A model generated the notes under the pieces. It searched no databases. It was not told where the DNA came from and was given only the letters and a program-made list of their open reading frames with translations. Both the position numbers and the translations under genes were made by a program. Positions 26,594 through 35,202 of a DNA stretch of 64,000 nt are shown in pieces (the first letter of the stretch is position 1; each line of letters begins with the position of its first letter). The DNA is taken from contig NZ_CP126268.1 of assembly GCF_003234795.2 (NCBI RefSeq), positions 1,674,001-1,738,000 on the forward strand, written 5' to 3'. The DNA is from Curtobacterium sp. MCLR17_032 (GTDB lineage Bacteria > Actinomycetota > Actinomycetes > Actinomycetales > Microbacteriaceae).

Positions 26594-26902
26594 TCAGGTG
26601 CTCGGCCCTTCGGGTGACACATCGCCGCGGAGTAGATCAGAGCCGTGCGTCTCGAAGTCTTCGGGAAGCTCAGCGAGTTCCTCTGGCCACTCTTGCAAGA
26701 GACGTTTGATGTCCTTGACGATCCACATGGGAACAGTGAGGTTGCGCTCCGCGATGAGCCCCGCTGCGATGCTCAGACCGATAGGGGCTTCGTTGCATTC
26801 AACGAGATCGCGCGCATCTTCCAGTGCTTGAATTCCGAGCCGCTCTTCGAGGCCGCTAATGATGTGGAGTGCCTGATTTCGGTAATTGCCAAGTTCGTTC
26901 AT
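26594..26902 (-). CDS. MafI-like immunity protein, probable cognate of the EndoU toxin
   Basis: A 102-residue helical protein. LEDARDLVECNEAPIGLSIA and LIAERNLTVPMWIVKDIKRL resemble the MafI family, which in Neisseria protects against MafB toxins, some with EndoU tips. The ATG overlaps the toxin stop codon by 4 nt (ATGA), the usual arrangement of a toxin with its own immunity gene. It should bind and block the nuclease domain in the cytoplasm. The assignment rests on pattern and position, not on a database search. Confidence 0.65.
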   Translation of the reverse strand: MNELGNYRNQALHIISGLEERLGIQALEDARDLVECNEAPIGLSIAAGLIAERNLTVPMWIVKDIKRLLQEWPEELAELPEDFETHGSDLLRGDVSPEGPST

Positions 26903-29900
26903 TGTGGGTTTTTCGGTGTGTTGGTAGGGAATCCGGAAATGATCTCATCGTTTCTGATGACTACTCGAATCGCGACGCCGTCCCGCATGCCGTTCGCGAT
27001 GAAGGTCGTCCCGGCTTTACCCTGCCGCACCCACTCGAGATTTGGGTCGGTCGCGACGTCAGAAATATCGTGGATGATTCTGCCATCGCTCCAAGAAGCA
27101 GGGAATTCCGACTTGCCGGGGAATCCGGTGCCGTGCCGATGCCCGCCACCGAATGACCCGTCCCCACGAACCTCGCCATCGAGGATGTGCTTGCGTCGAA
27201 CAGCTGAAACCAGGTCCGTGACGTATTGACCATTCGGTGGTGACGGGGTGTCATCTCCGAGCTTTTCAATCGCATGCGGCAGATGCACCTTGTTGAGCAC
27301 CCCGCCGGTCGCCGCAGACGTCGCCGCCCCCTCCGCAGCGTTCCGCAGCAGGCTGCCCGGCGTGACCGGCTGCCCACTGACGACGGTGTTCGCGACGTTC
27401 TCGACGGCACCCTCGACCGCGTTGCCGACGAAGTGCTTCCCGATCGCCGCACCGAAGCCGCCGCCGACGGCACCGAACGCTCCGCTGACCGCGACCTGCC
27501 CCCAGTTGACCTCGCCGGTGGTGGCCTTCTGGATGATGGTGTCCGCGCCGGCGCTGATGAGCATCATGCCGACCGGGCCGCCGACGCCGGTGGCCATGAG
27601 GAGTCCACCGCCGACGACCATCGCGCCACCGGCGACGTACTCCCAGTTGTCCTTGAACCATTCGCCCGTGGCCGCTGCGGCCCGGGCCAGGGGACCCTGC
27701 TCGCTGGCAGCGTAGGCCTCGAGTTCGGCGTCGGTGATCGGCGCGAGCCCGAGCGGGTCGAGCGCGTGCAGCGGGTCGTTGCCGGCGAACGAGTACGGGT
27801 TGCCACCCCAGGCGGCTCCGGCGGGCGGAGCGAGCGGGTCGACGGAGACGAACCCGCGGGTGGTCGGGTCGTAGGCGCGGGCGCCCATCCACTCGAGTCC
27901 GGCGACCTGCAGGGTGCCGTCGGCACCCAGACCGACGGCTGCGGGCAGGGACGCGCCTCCGACGTCGGCGAGGACCTGCCACGGGTCCGCTTCCGAGGCC
28001 GCACGGGCGCTGCGCCAGCCGGCGGTCGTCCAGGCGTCACCGACTCCGGTGATGCCACCGGGAGCACGGAGGACCGGGGCGTCGCCGACCGCGAGGAGCG
28101 TCGGCGTGGCCGCCGCGGTGTCCCACGTGATCGAGACACCGTCGACCTCGGCGAGTTCACCGAGGGCATCGACCGTCAGGTTGATCGTCTCCGAGCCGTC
28201 GGGTCCCTGCTTCCGTGTGGCGGCGAGCCACCCGCGGGCGTCCCAGAGTGAGTCGGTGGTGCTGCCGTCGCTCCGGAGTTCGCGCGTTCGCTGGCCGCGC
28301 CCGTCGTACTCGTAGGTGACGGACTCGTCACCGTCCTCGACCCGGAGGAGCTGACCTGCCGCGTCGTGGTGGAACCGGCGGACTCGATCATCGGTGCGTT
28401 CCTCGACGAGCCGTCCGGCTGCGTCGTAGACCCAGTCGGACCGGTGGTCAGGTCCCACCGCTGACACGAGTTCGGCGGAGACCAGCTGTGCCCCGTCGTC
28501 GTGGCCGTACCCGGTCCGTCCGGTGGGGCCGTCCACCGACAGGATCCGCCCGTCGGGATCACGCTCGATGCGGGTCACGTCGGACCCGTCGGCGTCGGTC
28601 GTCGTGTGCTCGACGAGCTGGCCGTCCGCGTAGCGCCAGGACTGCAGCCGGTCACCGGCCCGGAGGCCCGTCAGACGTCCGGCAGGGTCGTGGTCGTACC
28701 GGACCTCGCCGAAGGCAGTGTGCTCGAGACGGCTGACACGTCCGACGGCGTCGCGGTCGTACCGGGTGACCGTGCCGTCGGGGGAGTACACAGCGGTGCG
28801 GAGGCCGTCGGCGTCGTGACTCCACCGGGTCTCACGGGAGTCGGTGCTGCGACGGACGAGCTGTCCGAGCCGGCTGTACTCCAGCGTGTGGGCCACCGGA
28901 TCCCCGCCACGGGTGTGGTCCGTGATCGTGACCGTGCGGGAGCGCGGGTCGCGGTCGATGCGGGCGAGCAGTGCGTCATCCGCGTACTGGGCGACCTCGA
29001 GCCCGGCGGCGTCGTGCTCCCATCGCAGGACCCTGCCGTCGGGATCGGTCTGGGTCAGCTGGCGTCCGGCCGCGTCGTACGTCGCGGTGGTCGTTCGTCC
29101 CAGTGGGTCGGTCGACGTCGCCACCTTGTCCAGCTGCGTGTACGTCCGCACCGTCACACCGCCGAGTGGGTCGGTGGTGCGGACGAGGCGCCCACGTTCG
29201 TCGTACTCGTAGCGGGTCACCCCACCGAGTCCGTTCACCGCGGCGGTCAACTGGCCGGCGGCGTCGTACCGGAACGACCGCTGTCCGAACCGGGAGTCCC
29301 GTGCCGAGACGACTCGACCGACCCGGTCGTACCGGTACTCCGCGGTGCCGACACCCGGCACCTGGGAGCGTACGACACGGCCGACGGCGTCGTACTCGGT
29401 CCGCGCGACGGTCCCGTCGGGCATCGTCCGCGCGGTGATCCGCGAATCGGCGTCGTACGTCAGCGTGGTGCGGGCGCCGGCCGGGTCGACGGCGGCAACG
29501 GGACGACCACAGCGGTCGTACTCGTAGCGGCTGGTCCGCCCGGCGGGCGTGGTCACCGCGACGACACGACCGGCCCGGTCGCGCTCGATGACCGTGAGGC
29601 CACCGTCGGCGTCGACGAGTTCCACCGGGCGCCCAGCGGCGTCGTAGGTGGTCAGTTCCGCGGAGGTGTCGGCGTGTTCGACCGACAGCGGCCGACCGAG
29701 TTCGTCCGTGCGGACGGTGACGTCCTCGAACGCGTTCCGCACGACCGCGATGCCGTCGACACGTGCGCGCTCGGTGTCGGTCCGGACGCCGGTGGGGTCG
29801 ACGGTGGCGCTGACCTGCCCGGTCGCGTCGTACTCGCGGGTCCAGCTGCCGCCGGACGGGTCGACCACGGTGCCGAGACGGGAGAGCGCGTCGTGGACGA

Positions 29901-32295
29901 AGCGCCACTCGGCCCCGTCCGGCAGGGTCGCCGTCGTCACGTTGCCGAGCGCGTCGAAGTCCTTCGTGACGACCCGACCGAGCGGGTCCGTCGTCGCGAC
30001 GACCTGGCCGTGCGGTCCGTACCTCAGCTCGGTCCGCGCACCGGTGGGATCGACCGTCGCGGTGACCCGGCCGCCCGGACCGTGTTCGTACCGCCACACG
30101 CCGCCGTCGGGCTCCTCGCGGGAGGTCAACAGCCCGGTGGCGTCGTACCGGTAGCGCGTGCGGTGGCCGAGGGGTGTCCGGGCTTCGACGACACGACCGG
30201 CGTCGTCGCGTTCGAGTCGTGCGACCGCGCCGTCGGCGTCCTCGATGCCGACGACGTCGCCGAACCGGTCGTGGTGGAAGGTGACGGTCACCCCGGTCGG
30301 ATCGGTGCACCGGACGAGCGTGCCGCCGCGCCACTCGAGCTCGGTCCGACCGCCGACGGGGTCGACGACGATCGACGGGTTGCGGTCCGATGCGTCGGCG
30401 TACTCGTACTCGACGACGCCACCGGCCGCCGTGACGACCGTCGTGACGCGGTCCTGCTCGTCGTGGCCGTACGTCAGGTCGGCGCCCTCCGGCGTCACGG
30501 TGCGGACGCGTCGGCCATGGTCGTCGTACCCGTGGACGGTCGTCTGGCCGTCGCGCTCGGTGACCGACACCAGGTTGCCGTGCGGGTCGTACGACATCGA
30601 CTGACGGCGGCCGTCGGCGTCGACGATGCCGACGACGCGGCCCTTCCGGTCCGAGATCCAGGTGTTCGTGGCGGTTCCGTCGGTGTCCGACACCGAGGTC
30701 ACCCGGCCCTGCAGGTACGCGAACCGGACGGTGCGTCCGAACGGGGTGCGCTGCTCGACCACACGGCCCTGCGCGTCGTACATGTTGACGCACTCGACGA
30801 CGCCGGAGGCCGCGGTCACCTGGTCGACCAGGCCTGCGTCGTCCCACCGGTAGCGTCGCGTGCCGACCGCGTCCTGCGCGGCGACGAGGCGGCGGGCGTC
30901 GTCGTACCGGTACTCGACACGGCGGCCGTCCGACGCCGAGACGGAGGCGACGCGGTCGTCCTGGTACTCGACGTGGACCGCGCGGCCGAGTTCGTGCTCG
31001 AGCCGGGTGATCCGGTCGTCGGCGCCGCGGACGACCGAGACGCCGGTGCCCGGCCCCCGGTCGGTGCCGAGCCAGAGCCCGGCCGGCGTGAACGTCCATC
31101 GACCGCCGGCGTTGTCGGCGACGACGAGCACGGCGTCCTCACGGCGGAGCCAGAGGTCCTCGCCGACCCCGCGTCCCCAGCCGTCGCCGTCCCGGGGGAA
31201 GTCGACCTGGCGTCCGTCCTCGAGCACGATCGACGCGACCTCGTCGCCGAGCTCCAACCGGACGTCGAGCACCGACGACCAGCCGATGCCGAACCACCCG
31301 ACCCGGGTGTCGAGCGAGTTGTACATCCGCGAGACGTGCAGCGCTGCCGCGGCCCCACCGAAGCGCAGGTCCGTCTCCGGCTCGAGGAAGTTGCCCGTCG
31401 CGGTGTTCACCGGGTCGTCGGCGAAGCCGTTCGTCGGCGGGGTCCCCATCGCCGAGAACGGGCCGATGGTCAGGTCGTCGCGGGTGGCGTCGATGCCGGC
31501 CGCCGCCAGGGCCGCCGAGATCGAGGCGTCCGACAGTGTGGCGGGTCCGGTGCCACCGCCCGCGGCCTCGAACTGCGCCGCGACGGTGCCCGCCCAGGCC
31601 GCGTCCTGACCGTTCGCGGTCAGCCAGTCGTTCACGGCGGTCACGAGCGACTGCGCGTTCAGCGTGCCCCAGCACGGGTTGCAGCCGGACTCGTAGTCGG
31701 TCAGGGCATTTCGGAAGGTCGAGACCGCGCCGGCGAGTGACTCGTCGCACGACCGGATGCCGGACTGGAACGACCGGAGGTCTGCGGGCACCGCCGACGA
31801 CGTGCCGCCTCCTCCGCCACCCCCACCGGCCGGGATGGTCCGGCCGCTCACGGTCACGGCGTCGGCCTGGCGGTGCGGCTCGGGCTCCGGCTCCGGTGGC
31901 TTCGGGTCGTCATCGGCGCCGAACCAGGTCCCGACCTCGTGGGTCGCGGCGACGAAGAGGTTGTCCTCGCGCTCCTTCTTGCGCGCCGCCCAGGCCTTCG
32001 CCTTCGCCCGCCGGTCGTCCTCCTGCTTCGCGGCCTCACGCAGCTGCTCGACGAAGCCGGACAGGCTCTGCAGAGCGCCGACGAGCTCGGACGCCCCTCG
32101 GGAGGCGACGTCCGCGTTGTCCGCGAAGACCTGGGAGAAGTACCCCCGGAACTCCCGGCTCGCGGTCGTGACGTACGACGCCCGTGACCCCGATTGGCCG
32201 CTGATCGCGTTCGCGAGCCCCGTCGCAGCGGACTTCAGTCCGTCGGCGTCTCCGTATGAGTACCCCGTCGGGTCGTTGCCGTGGATCTTCCCCAT
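26899..32295 (-). CDS. Rhs/YD-repeat polymorphic toxin with EndoU-type nuclease tip
   Basis: A 1798-residue toxin. Residues about 1-110 form a helical WXG/ESX-like module (YSYGDADGLKSAATGLANAI to AKAWAARKKE), suggesting type VII export; there is no signal peptide. A Pro and Gly-rich linker follows, then a DUF6531-type cap (DPVNTATGNFLEPETDLRFG, SRMYNSLDTRVGWFGIGW). A long run of YD repeats (pattern YDxxGRxxxxxxPxG) fills most of the protein. The core ends at RAYDPTTRGFVSVDPLAPP and NPYSFAGNDPLHALDPLGLA. A hydrophobic pretoxin stretch (GAMVVGGGLLMATGVGGPVG) precedes the tip, about residues 1700-1798: HILDGEVRGDG, GGGHRHG and FPGKSEFPASW are EndoU-like, with two His and a Lys. It heads the immunity operon. 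Confidence 0.88.
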   Translation of the reverse strand: MGKIHGNDPTGYSYGDADGLKSAATGLANAISGQSGSRASYVTTASREFRGYFSQVFADNADVASRGASELVGALQSLSGFVEQLREAAKQEDDRRAKAKAWAARKKEREDNLFVAATHEVGTWFGADDDPKPPEPEPEPHRQADAVTVSGRTIPAGGGGGGGGTSSAVPADLRSFQSGIRSCDESLAGAVSTFRNALTDYESGCNPCWGTLNAQSLVTAVNDWLTANGQDAAWAGTVAAQFEAAGGGTGPATLSDASISAALAAAGIDATRDDLTIGPFSAMGTPPTNGFADDPVNTATGNFLEPETDLRFGGAAAALHVSRMYNSLDTRVGWFGIGWSSVLDVRLELGDEVASIVLEDGRQVDFPRDGDGWGRGVGEDLWLRREDAVLVVADNAGGRWTFTPAGLWLGTDRGPGTGVSVVRGADDRITRLEHELGRAVHVEYQDDRVASVSASDGRRVEYRYDDARRLVAAQDAVGTRRYRWDDAGLVDQVTAASGVVECVNMYDAQGRVVEQRTPFGRTVRFAYLQGRVTSVSDTDGTATNTWISDRKGRVVGIVDADGRRQSMSYDPHGNLVSVTERDGQTTVHGYDDHGRRVRTVTPEGADLTYGHDEQDRVTTVVTAAGGVVEYEYADASDRNPSIVVDPVGGRTELEWRGGTLVRCTDPTGVTVTFHHDRFGDVVGIEDADGAVARLERDDAGRVVEARTPLGHRTRYRYDATGLLTSREEPDGGVWRYEHGPGGRVTATVDPTGARTELRYGPHGQVVATTDPLGRVVTKDFDALGNVTTATLPDGAEWRFVHDALSRLGTVVDPSGGSWTREYDATGQVSATVDPTGVRTDTERARVDGIAVVRNAFEDVTVRTDELGRPLSVEHADTSAELTTYDAAGRPVELVDADGGLTVIERDRAGRVVAVTTPAGRTSRYEYDRCGRPVAAVDPAGARTTLTYDADSRITARTMPDGTVARTEYDAVGRVVRSQVPGVGTAEYRYDRVGRVVSARDSRFGQRSFRYDAAGQLTAAVNGLGGVTRYEYDERGRLVRTTDPLGGVTVRTYTQLDKVATSTDPLGRTTTATYDAAGRQLTQTDPDGRVLRWEHDAAGLEVAQYADDALLARIDRDPRSRTVTITDHTRGGDPVAHTLEYSRLGQLVRRSTDSRETRWSHDADGLRTAVYSPDGTVTRYDRDAVGRVSRLEHTAFGEVRYDHDPAGRLTGLRAGDRLQSWRYADGQLVEHTTTDADGSDVTRIERDPDGRILSVDGPTGRTGYGHDDGAQLVSAELVSAVGPDHRSDWVYDAAGRLVEERTDDRVRRFHHDAAGQLLRVEDGDESVTYEYDGRGQRTRELRSDGSTTDSLWDARGWLAATRKQGPDGSETINLTVDALGELAEVDGVSITWDTAAATPTLLAVGDAPVLRAPGGITGVGDAWTTAGWRSARAASEADPWQVLADVGGASLPAAVGLGADGTLQVAGLEWMGARAYDPTTRGFVSVDPLAPPAGAAWGGNPYSFAGNDPLHALDPLGLAPITDAELEAYAASEQGPLARAAAATGEWFKDNWEYVAGGAMVVGGGLLMATGVGGPVGMMLISAGADTIIQKATTGEVNWGQVAVSGAFGAVGGGFGAAIGKHFVGNAVEGAVENVANTVVSGQPVTPGSLLRNAAEGAATSAATGGVLNKVHLPHAIEKLGDDTPSPPNGQYVTDLVSAVRRKHILDGEVRGDGSFGGGHRHGTGFPGKSEFPASWSDGRIIHDISDVATDPNLEWVRQGKAGTTFIANGMRDGVAIRVVIRNDEIISGFPTNTPKNPQ

Positions 32296-32348
32296 GTCGT
32301 CCCGTTCCCCTCGTCGGTTGACGGGCCCATCCTGTCACGTGCACCGCT

Positions 32349-32363
32349 CGTTCCGCCGGAACG
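32349..32363. promoter_or_regulatory. 15-bp dyad upstream of the rhs toxin
   Basis: CGTTCCG / CGGAACG arms around one central base, 54 nt before the toxin ATG, in the only spacer available for a promoter of the toxin-immunity operon. It could be an operator. It does not match the actinobacterial LexA site. Confidence 0.3.
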
Positions 32364-32384
32364 CTCAGCAGACGGCGGGAACGA

Positions 32385-32427
32385 CGGACGGGAGGCGCGT
32401 CACCGCTGAGCGGGCCGCGCCCGTCCG
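32385..32427. repeat. GACGGGAGGCGCG-type inverted repeat after sufE
   Basis: Left arm CGGACGGGAGGCGCG at 32385-32399, right arm CGCGCCCGTCCG at 32416-32427, pairing with a 3-nt bulge. It lies just beyond the sufE stop and marks the junction between the core genome and the toxin island. Probable terminator. Confidence 0.6.
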
Positions 32428-32438
32428 GAACGAGGCAG

Positions 32439-32888
32439 CTACGCGACCGCGGCCGTGACCTGCCGCTGCACCCGGCCGAGCATGCCGACCATGCCGCGGA
32501 TCCGCAGCGGACTGACCGCCTCGGACAGCCCGATCGTGAGCGGGTAGTCGGCCGGCACGGCGAGCACCTGCTCGGCGGTCAGACCGGAGAGGCCCTGCGC
32601 CAGGATCGAGGCGAACCCGCGGGTGGTGGGCGACTCGCGCGGCGCGGTGGCGTGCATCCGGACGACGTCGGGGGCGTCGCCGTCCTCGCCGACCGTGACG
32701 GTGATGAAGACCGGGGACTGGCACTCCTCGACACGTTCGAGTTCGTCCTCGTGGCCCTGCAGACGCGGCGGCAGGGCCGGCAGCTCGTCGGAGAACTCGA
32801 GCAGGAGCTGCAGGCGGTCGTTCAACGAGAGCGCGAGGAAGTCGTCGCGGATCTCGGCGAGGGGCTGGGGGAGTGCTGCGTCCGTCAT
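32439..32888 (-). CDS. sufE: SufE-like Fe-S cluster assembly protein
   Basis: A 149-residue SufE family protein, which accepts sulfane sulfur and passes it to Fe-S assembly. The conserved acceptor Cys is in [10 protein letters not shown]; further signature [28 protein letters not shown] at 32888 is the family-like start and overlaps the stop of the rhodanese gene (ATGA). In actinobacteria this gene often pairs with a rhodanese instead of the suf operon, so the partner upstream may be its sulfur source. Confidence 0.87.
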   Translation of the reverse strand: MTDAALPQPLAEIRDDFLALSLNDRLQLLLEFSDELPALPPRLQGHEDELERVEECQSPVFITVTVGEDGDAPDVVRMHATAPRESPTTRGFASILAQGLSGLTAEQVLAVPADYPLTIGLSEAVSPLRIRGMVGMLGRVQRQVTAAVA

Positions 32889-33796
32889 CGAGAGGGCAGC
32901 GTACCCGGCTCCGAGCCCTGCACGATCGGGACGCGGACGGCGCTGCCCCACTCGGTCCACGAGCCGTCGTAGTTGCGGACGTTGTCGTAGCCGAGCAGGT
33001 GCTGCAGGACGAACCAGGTGTGGCTCGAGCGCTCACCGATGCGGCAGTAGGCGATGACCTCGTCCGCGTCGCCGATGCCGGCACCGTCGCGGTAGACGGC
33101 GTCGAGCTCGTCGCGGGACTTGAACGTGCCGTCCGCGGCGGCGGCGGTCGCCCAGGGGATGTTCACGGCGGTGGGGATGTGGCCGCCGCGGAGAGCGCCT
33201 TCCTCCGGGTAGTCCGGCGCGGTGGTGCGGGAGCCGTCGTACTCGGGGGCGCTGCGGACGTCGATGAGCGGCTTGCCGAGGTGCGCGAGGACGTCGTCCT
33301 TGAAGGCACGGACCGGCTCGTCGTGGCGCTCCACGACCGGGTACTCCACCGGCGCGACGGTCGTCCGGTCGGTCGTCATCGCGCGGCCCTCGGCGATCCA
33401 CTTCGCCCGGCCGCCGTCGAGCAGGCGGACGTCCTCGTGCCCGAAGAGCGTGAAGACCCAGAGGGCGTAGGCGGCCCACCAGTTGTTCTTGTCGCCGTGG
33501 ATGACCACGGTGGTGTCGCGGCCGATGCCCTTGCCGCCGACCAGGCGGGCGAACGCCTCGCCGTCGATGTAGTCGCGCTGCACCGGGTCGTTGAGGTCGG
33601 TGTGCCAGTCGATCTTCACCGAGCCCGGGATGTGTCCGGTCTCGTAGAGCAGCACGTCCTCGTCGGACTCCACCACGACGAGCTCCGGCGATCCGGCTCC
33701 GGCGTCGAGTTGCTCCTGCAGCCACTCGGTGGACACCAGGCGCTCGGGGTGCGCGTAGGAGCGGAACTTCTCGGACGGGTCGACCGGTGCGGTCAT
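32885..33796 (-). CDS. sseA: Sulfurtransferase (thiosulfate/3-mercaptopyruvate type, two rhodanese domains)
   Basis: A 303-residue tandem-rhodanese protein. The inactive first domain spans about residues 20-145 ([26 protein letters not shown]). The active second domain has [22 protein letters not shown] and the catalytic loop [13 protein letters not shown], Cys near residue 250. CRIGERSS marks the actinobacterial thiosulfate sulfurtransferase group. ATG 33796 follows AGGAGG with 8-nt spacing. It forms an operon with sufE. Confidence 0.9.
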   Translation of the reverse strand: MTAPVDPSEKFRSYAHPERLVSTEWLQEQLDAGAGSPELVVVESDEDVLLYETGHIPGSVKIDWHTDLNDPVQRDYIDGEAFARLVGGKGIGRDTTVVIHGDKNNWWAAYALWVFTLFGHEDVRLLDGGRAKWIAEGRAMTTDRTTVAPVEYPVVERHDEPVRAFKDDVLAHLGKPLIDVRSAPEYDGSRTTAPDYPEEGALRGGHIPTAVNIPWATAAAADGTFKSRDELDAVYRDGAGIGDADEVIAYCRIGERSSHTWFVLQHLLGYDNVRNYDGSWTEWGSAVRVPIVQGSEPGTLPSR

Positions 33797-33893
33797 CGGG
33801 GGTACCTCCTGGGGATCGGTGGCGTGCGGACTACGATCGGTCCTTGCGCGTCGACGGCAACGGTACGCGGGCGGGCCGAGTCCCCGCCGCACC

Positions 33894-35015
33894 GTGACAC
33901 CGCACGACGAACACGACACGCACGCTCCGCACCGGAAGGCCGTCTTGCCCGAACTCGCTCCCGTCGCCCACCTCGTGGACCGCGACCCGCAGGTGACCCC
34001 GCAGCAGATGGCCGAGTCGCTGGTGCCGCCGCCGCAGTTCACCACCGCGTCGTTCGCCTCGTACCGCCCCGACCCGGAGTACGCGTCGCAGGCCGAGGTC
34101 CGGGACGCGGTCGAGGCCTTCGTCGCGACGCCGCCCGAGCCCGCCAAGCGCGGCCTGTTCGGCCGGAAGCGCAAGGAGCCCGAGGTCCCGGTGAAGTCGG
34201 GCGTGTACCTGGACGGCGGTTTCGGCGTCGGCAAGACCCACCTGCTCGCCGCCGCCTACCACGCGGCGTCCGGCCGGAAGACGTTCGGCACCTTCATCGA
34301 GTACACGGCCCTGGTCGGCGCACTCGGCTTCCAGGGCACCGTCGACCTGCTCCGCGGCACCGCGCTGGTCTGCATCGACGAGTTCGAGCTCGACGACCCG
34401 GGCGACACCATGGTCATGACGCGGCTCATCAAGGAGCTGTCCGAGTCCGGCACCCGCTTCGCCGCCACCTCGAACACCCCGCCGGGCGCACTCGGCGAGG
34501 GCCGGTTCGCCGCGCAGGACTTCCTCCGCGAGATCCAGGCGATGTCGGACCGGTTCGACACGATGCGCATCGACGGCCTCGACTTCCGTCGTCGTGCCGT
34601 CGACGAGTCCGCCTCCGTCGTCGACGACGTCCCGTCCGTCCTGGCGACGGTGACCGCGTCGGCGTCTGGTTCCGGGACGGGAGGCCCGGCCCGCGTCACA
34701 CAGGACGACTTCCGGTCCGTCGTGGCCCACCTGGCGTCGGTGCACCCGTCGAAGTACGTCGCGCTGGTCGACGGCCTCGACGCCGTGGGCCTGACCGACG
34801 TGCAGGCGTTCACCGACCAGACCGATGCGCTCCGCTGGGTGGCGCTCGTCGACCGGCTGTACGACGCGCAGGTGCGGATCGTCGCGTCCGGCATCCCGCT
34901 CGACACCGTGTACCCCGAGGTGATGCTCGAGGGCGGGTACCGCAAGAAGTACCTGCGTGCAGCCAGCCGCGTCGTGGCCCTGACGCGCGCGGAGACCCAG
35001 CCCCGGGCCTCCTGA
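33894..35015 (+). CDS. zapE: Cell division protein ZapE (AFG1-like ATPase)
   Basis: A 373-residue AFG1/ZapE family P-loop ATPase. Walker [12 protein letters not shown], Walker [14 protein letters not shown], then the sensor region [10 protein letters not shown]. ZapE acts at the Z-ring in Gram-negatives; the role in actinobacteria is less clear. The start is uncertain: GTG 33894 ([10 protein letters not shown]) or TTG 33945 ([10 protein letters not shown]), the latter with GGAAGG upstream and closer to the usual family N-terminus. A stretch near 34676 encodes [11 protein letters not shown] from DNA resembling the GACGGGAGGC repeat. It is divergent from the rhodanese gene, with a TACGAT -10 candidate at 33832-33837. 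Confidence 0.87.
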   Translation: MTPHDEHDTHAPHRKAVLPELAPVAHLVDRDPQVTPQQMAESLVPPPQFTTASFASYRPDPEYASQAEVRDAVEAFVATPPEPAKRGLFGRKRKEPEVPVKSGVYLDGGFGVGKTHLLAAAYHAASGRKTFGTFIEYTALVGALGFQGTVDLLRGTALVCIDEFELDDPGDTMVMTRLIKELSESGTRFAATSNTPPGALGEGRFAAQDFLREIQAMSDRFDTMRIDGLDFRRRAVDESASVVDDVPSVLATVTASASGSGTGGPARVTQDDFRSVVAHLASVHPSKYVALVDGLDAVGLTDVQAFTDQTDALRWVALVDRLYDAQVRIVASGIPLDTVYPEVMLEGGYRKKYLRAASRVVALTRAETQPRAS

Positions 35016-35097
35016 CCGTCCTCGCACGTCGCTCGCGGCACCTGCACACCGCACTGACCGGTCCACGAAACACAGCGTTCACAGAAGGCGCCGTGAC

Positions 35098-35135
35098 GTT
35101 ACCTCCGCGAAACAGACCGAGCGCTCCGGTGAAAC
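35098..35135 (+). promoter_or_regulatory. GlnR-type operator upstream of amt
   Basis: GTTAC-N6-GAAAC-N6-AGCGC-N6-GAAAC: three of the four half-sites match the actinobacterial GlnR pattern at exact 11-bp periodicity, the third being degenerate. It ends 67 nt before the amt start. GlnR activates ammonium uptake genes under nitrogen limitation, which fits the target. Confidence 0.65.
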
Positions 35136-35202
35136 ACGCCGTCGCCAGACTCGGTCGCACCCGAGGCGGACGAGAGCCGCACAGCTCACGAGAGGTGCAC
35201 AC

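Noticed and set aside
28200..31200. Regularly spaced similar DNA inside the rhs gene, considered as a CRISPR or satellite array
   Set aside because: The spacing follows coding YD repeats (about 20-22 codons) with diverged sequence, not identical direct repeats with unique spacers.
19260..32295. Toxin island as an integrated phage or transposon
   Set aside because: No integrase, transposase, tRNA-derived attachment site or terminal repeats were seen at either edge, only the dispersed inverted repeats found elsewhere too.
34670..34705. GACGGGAGGC-type repeat inserted in zapE
   Set aside because: Only one arm-like stretch is present, in a variable linker, and it encodes ordinary Gly/Ser/Pro residues. 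Chance GC-rich similarity is enough.
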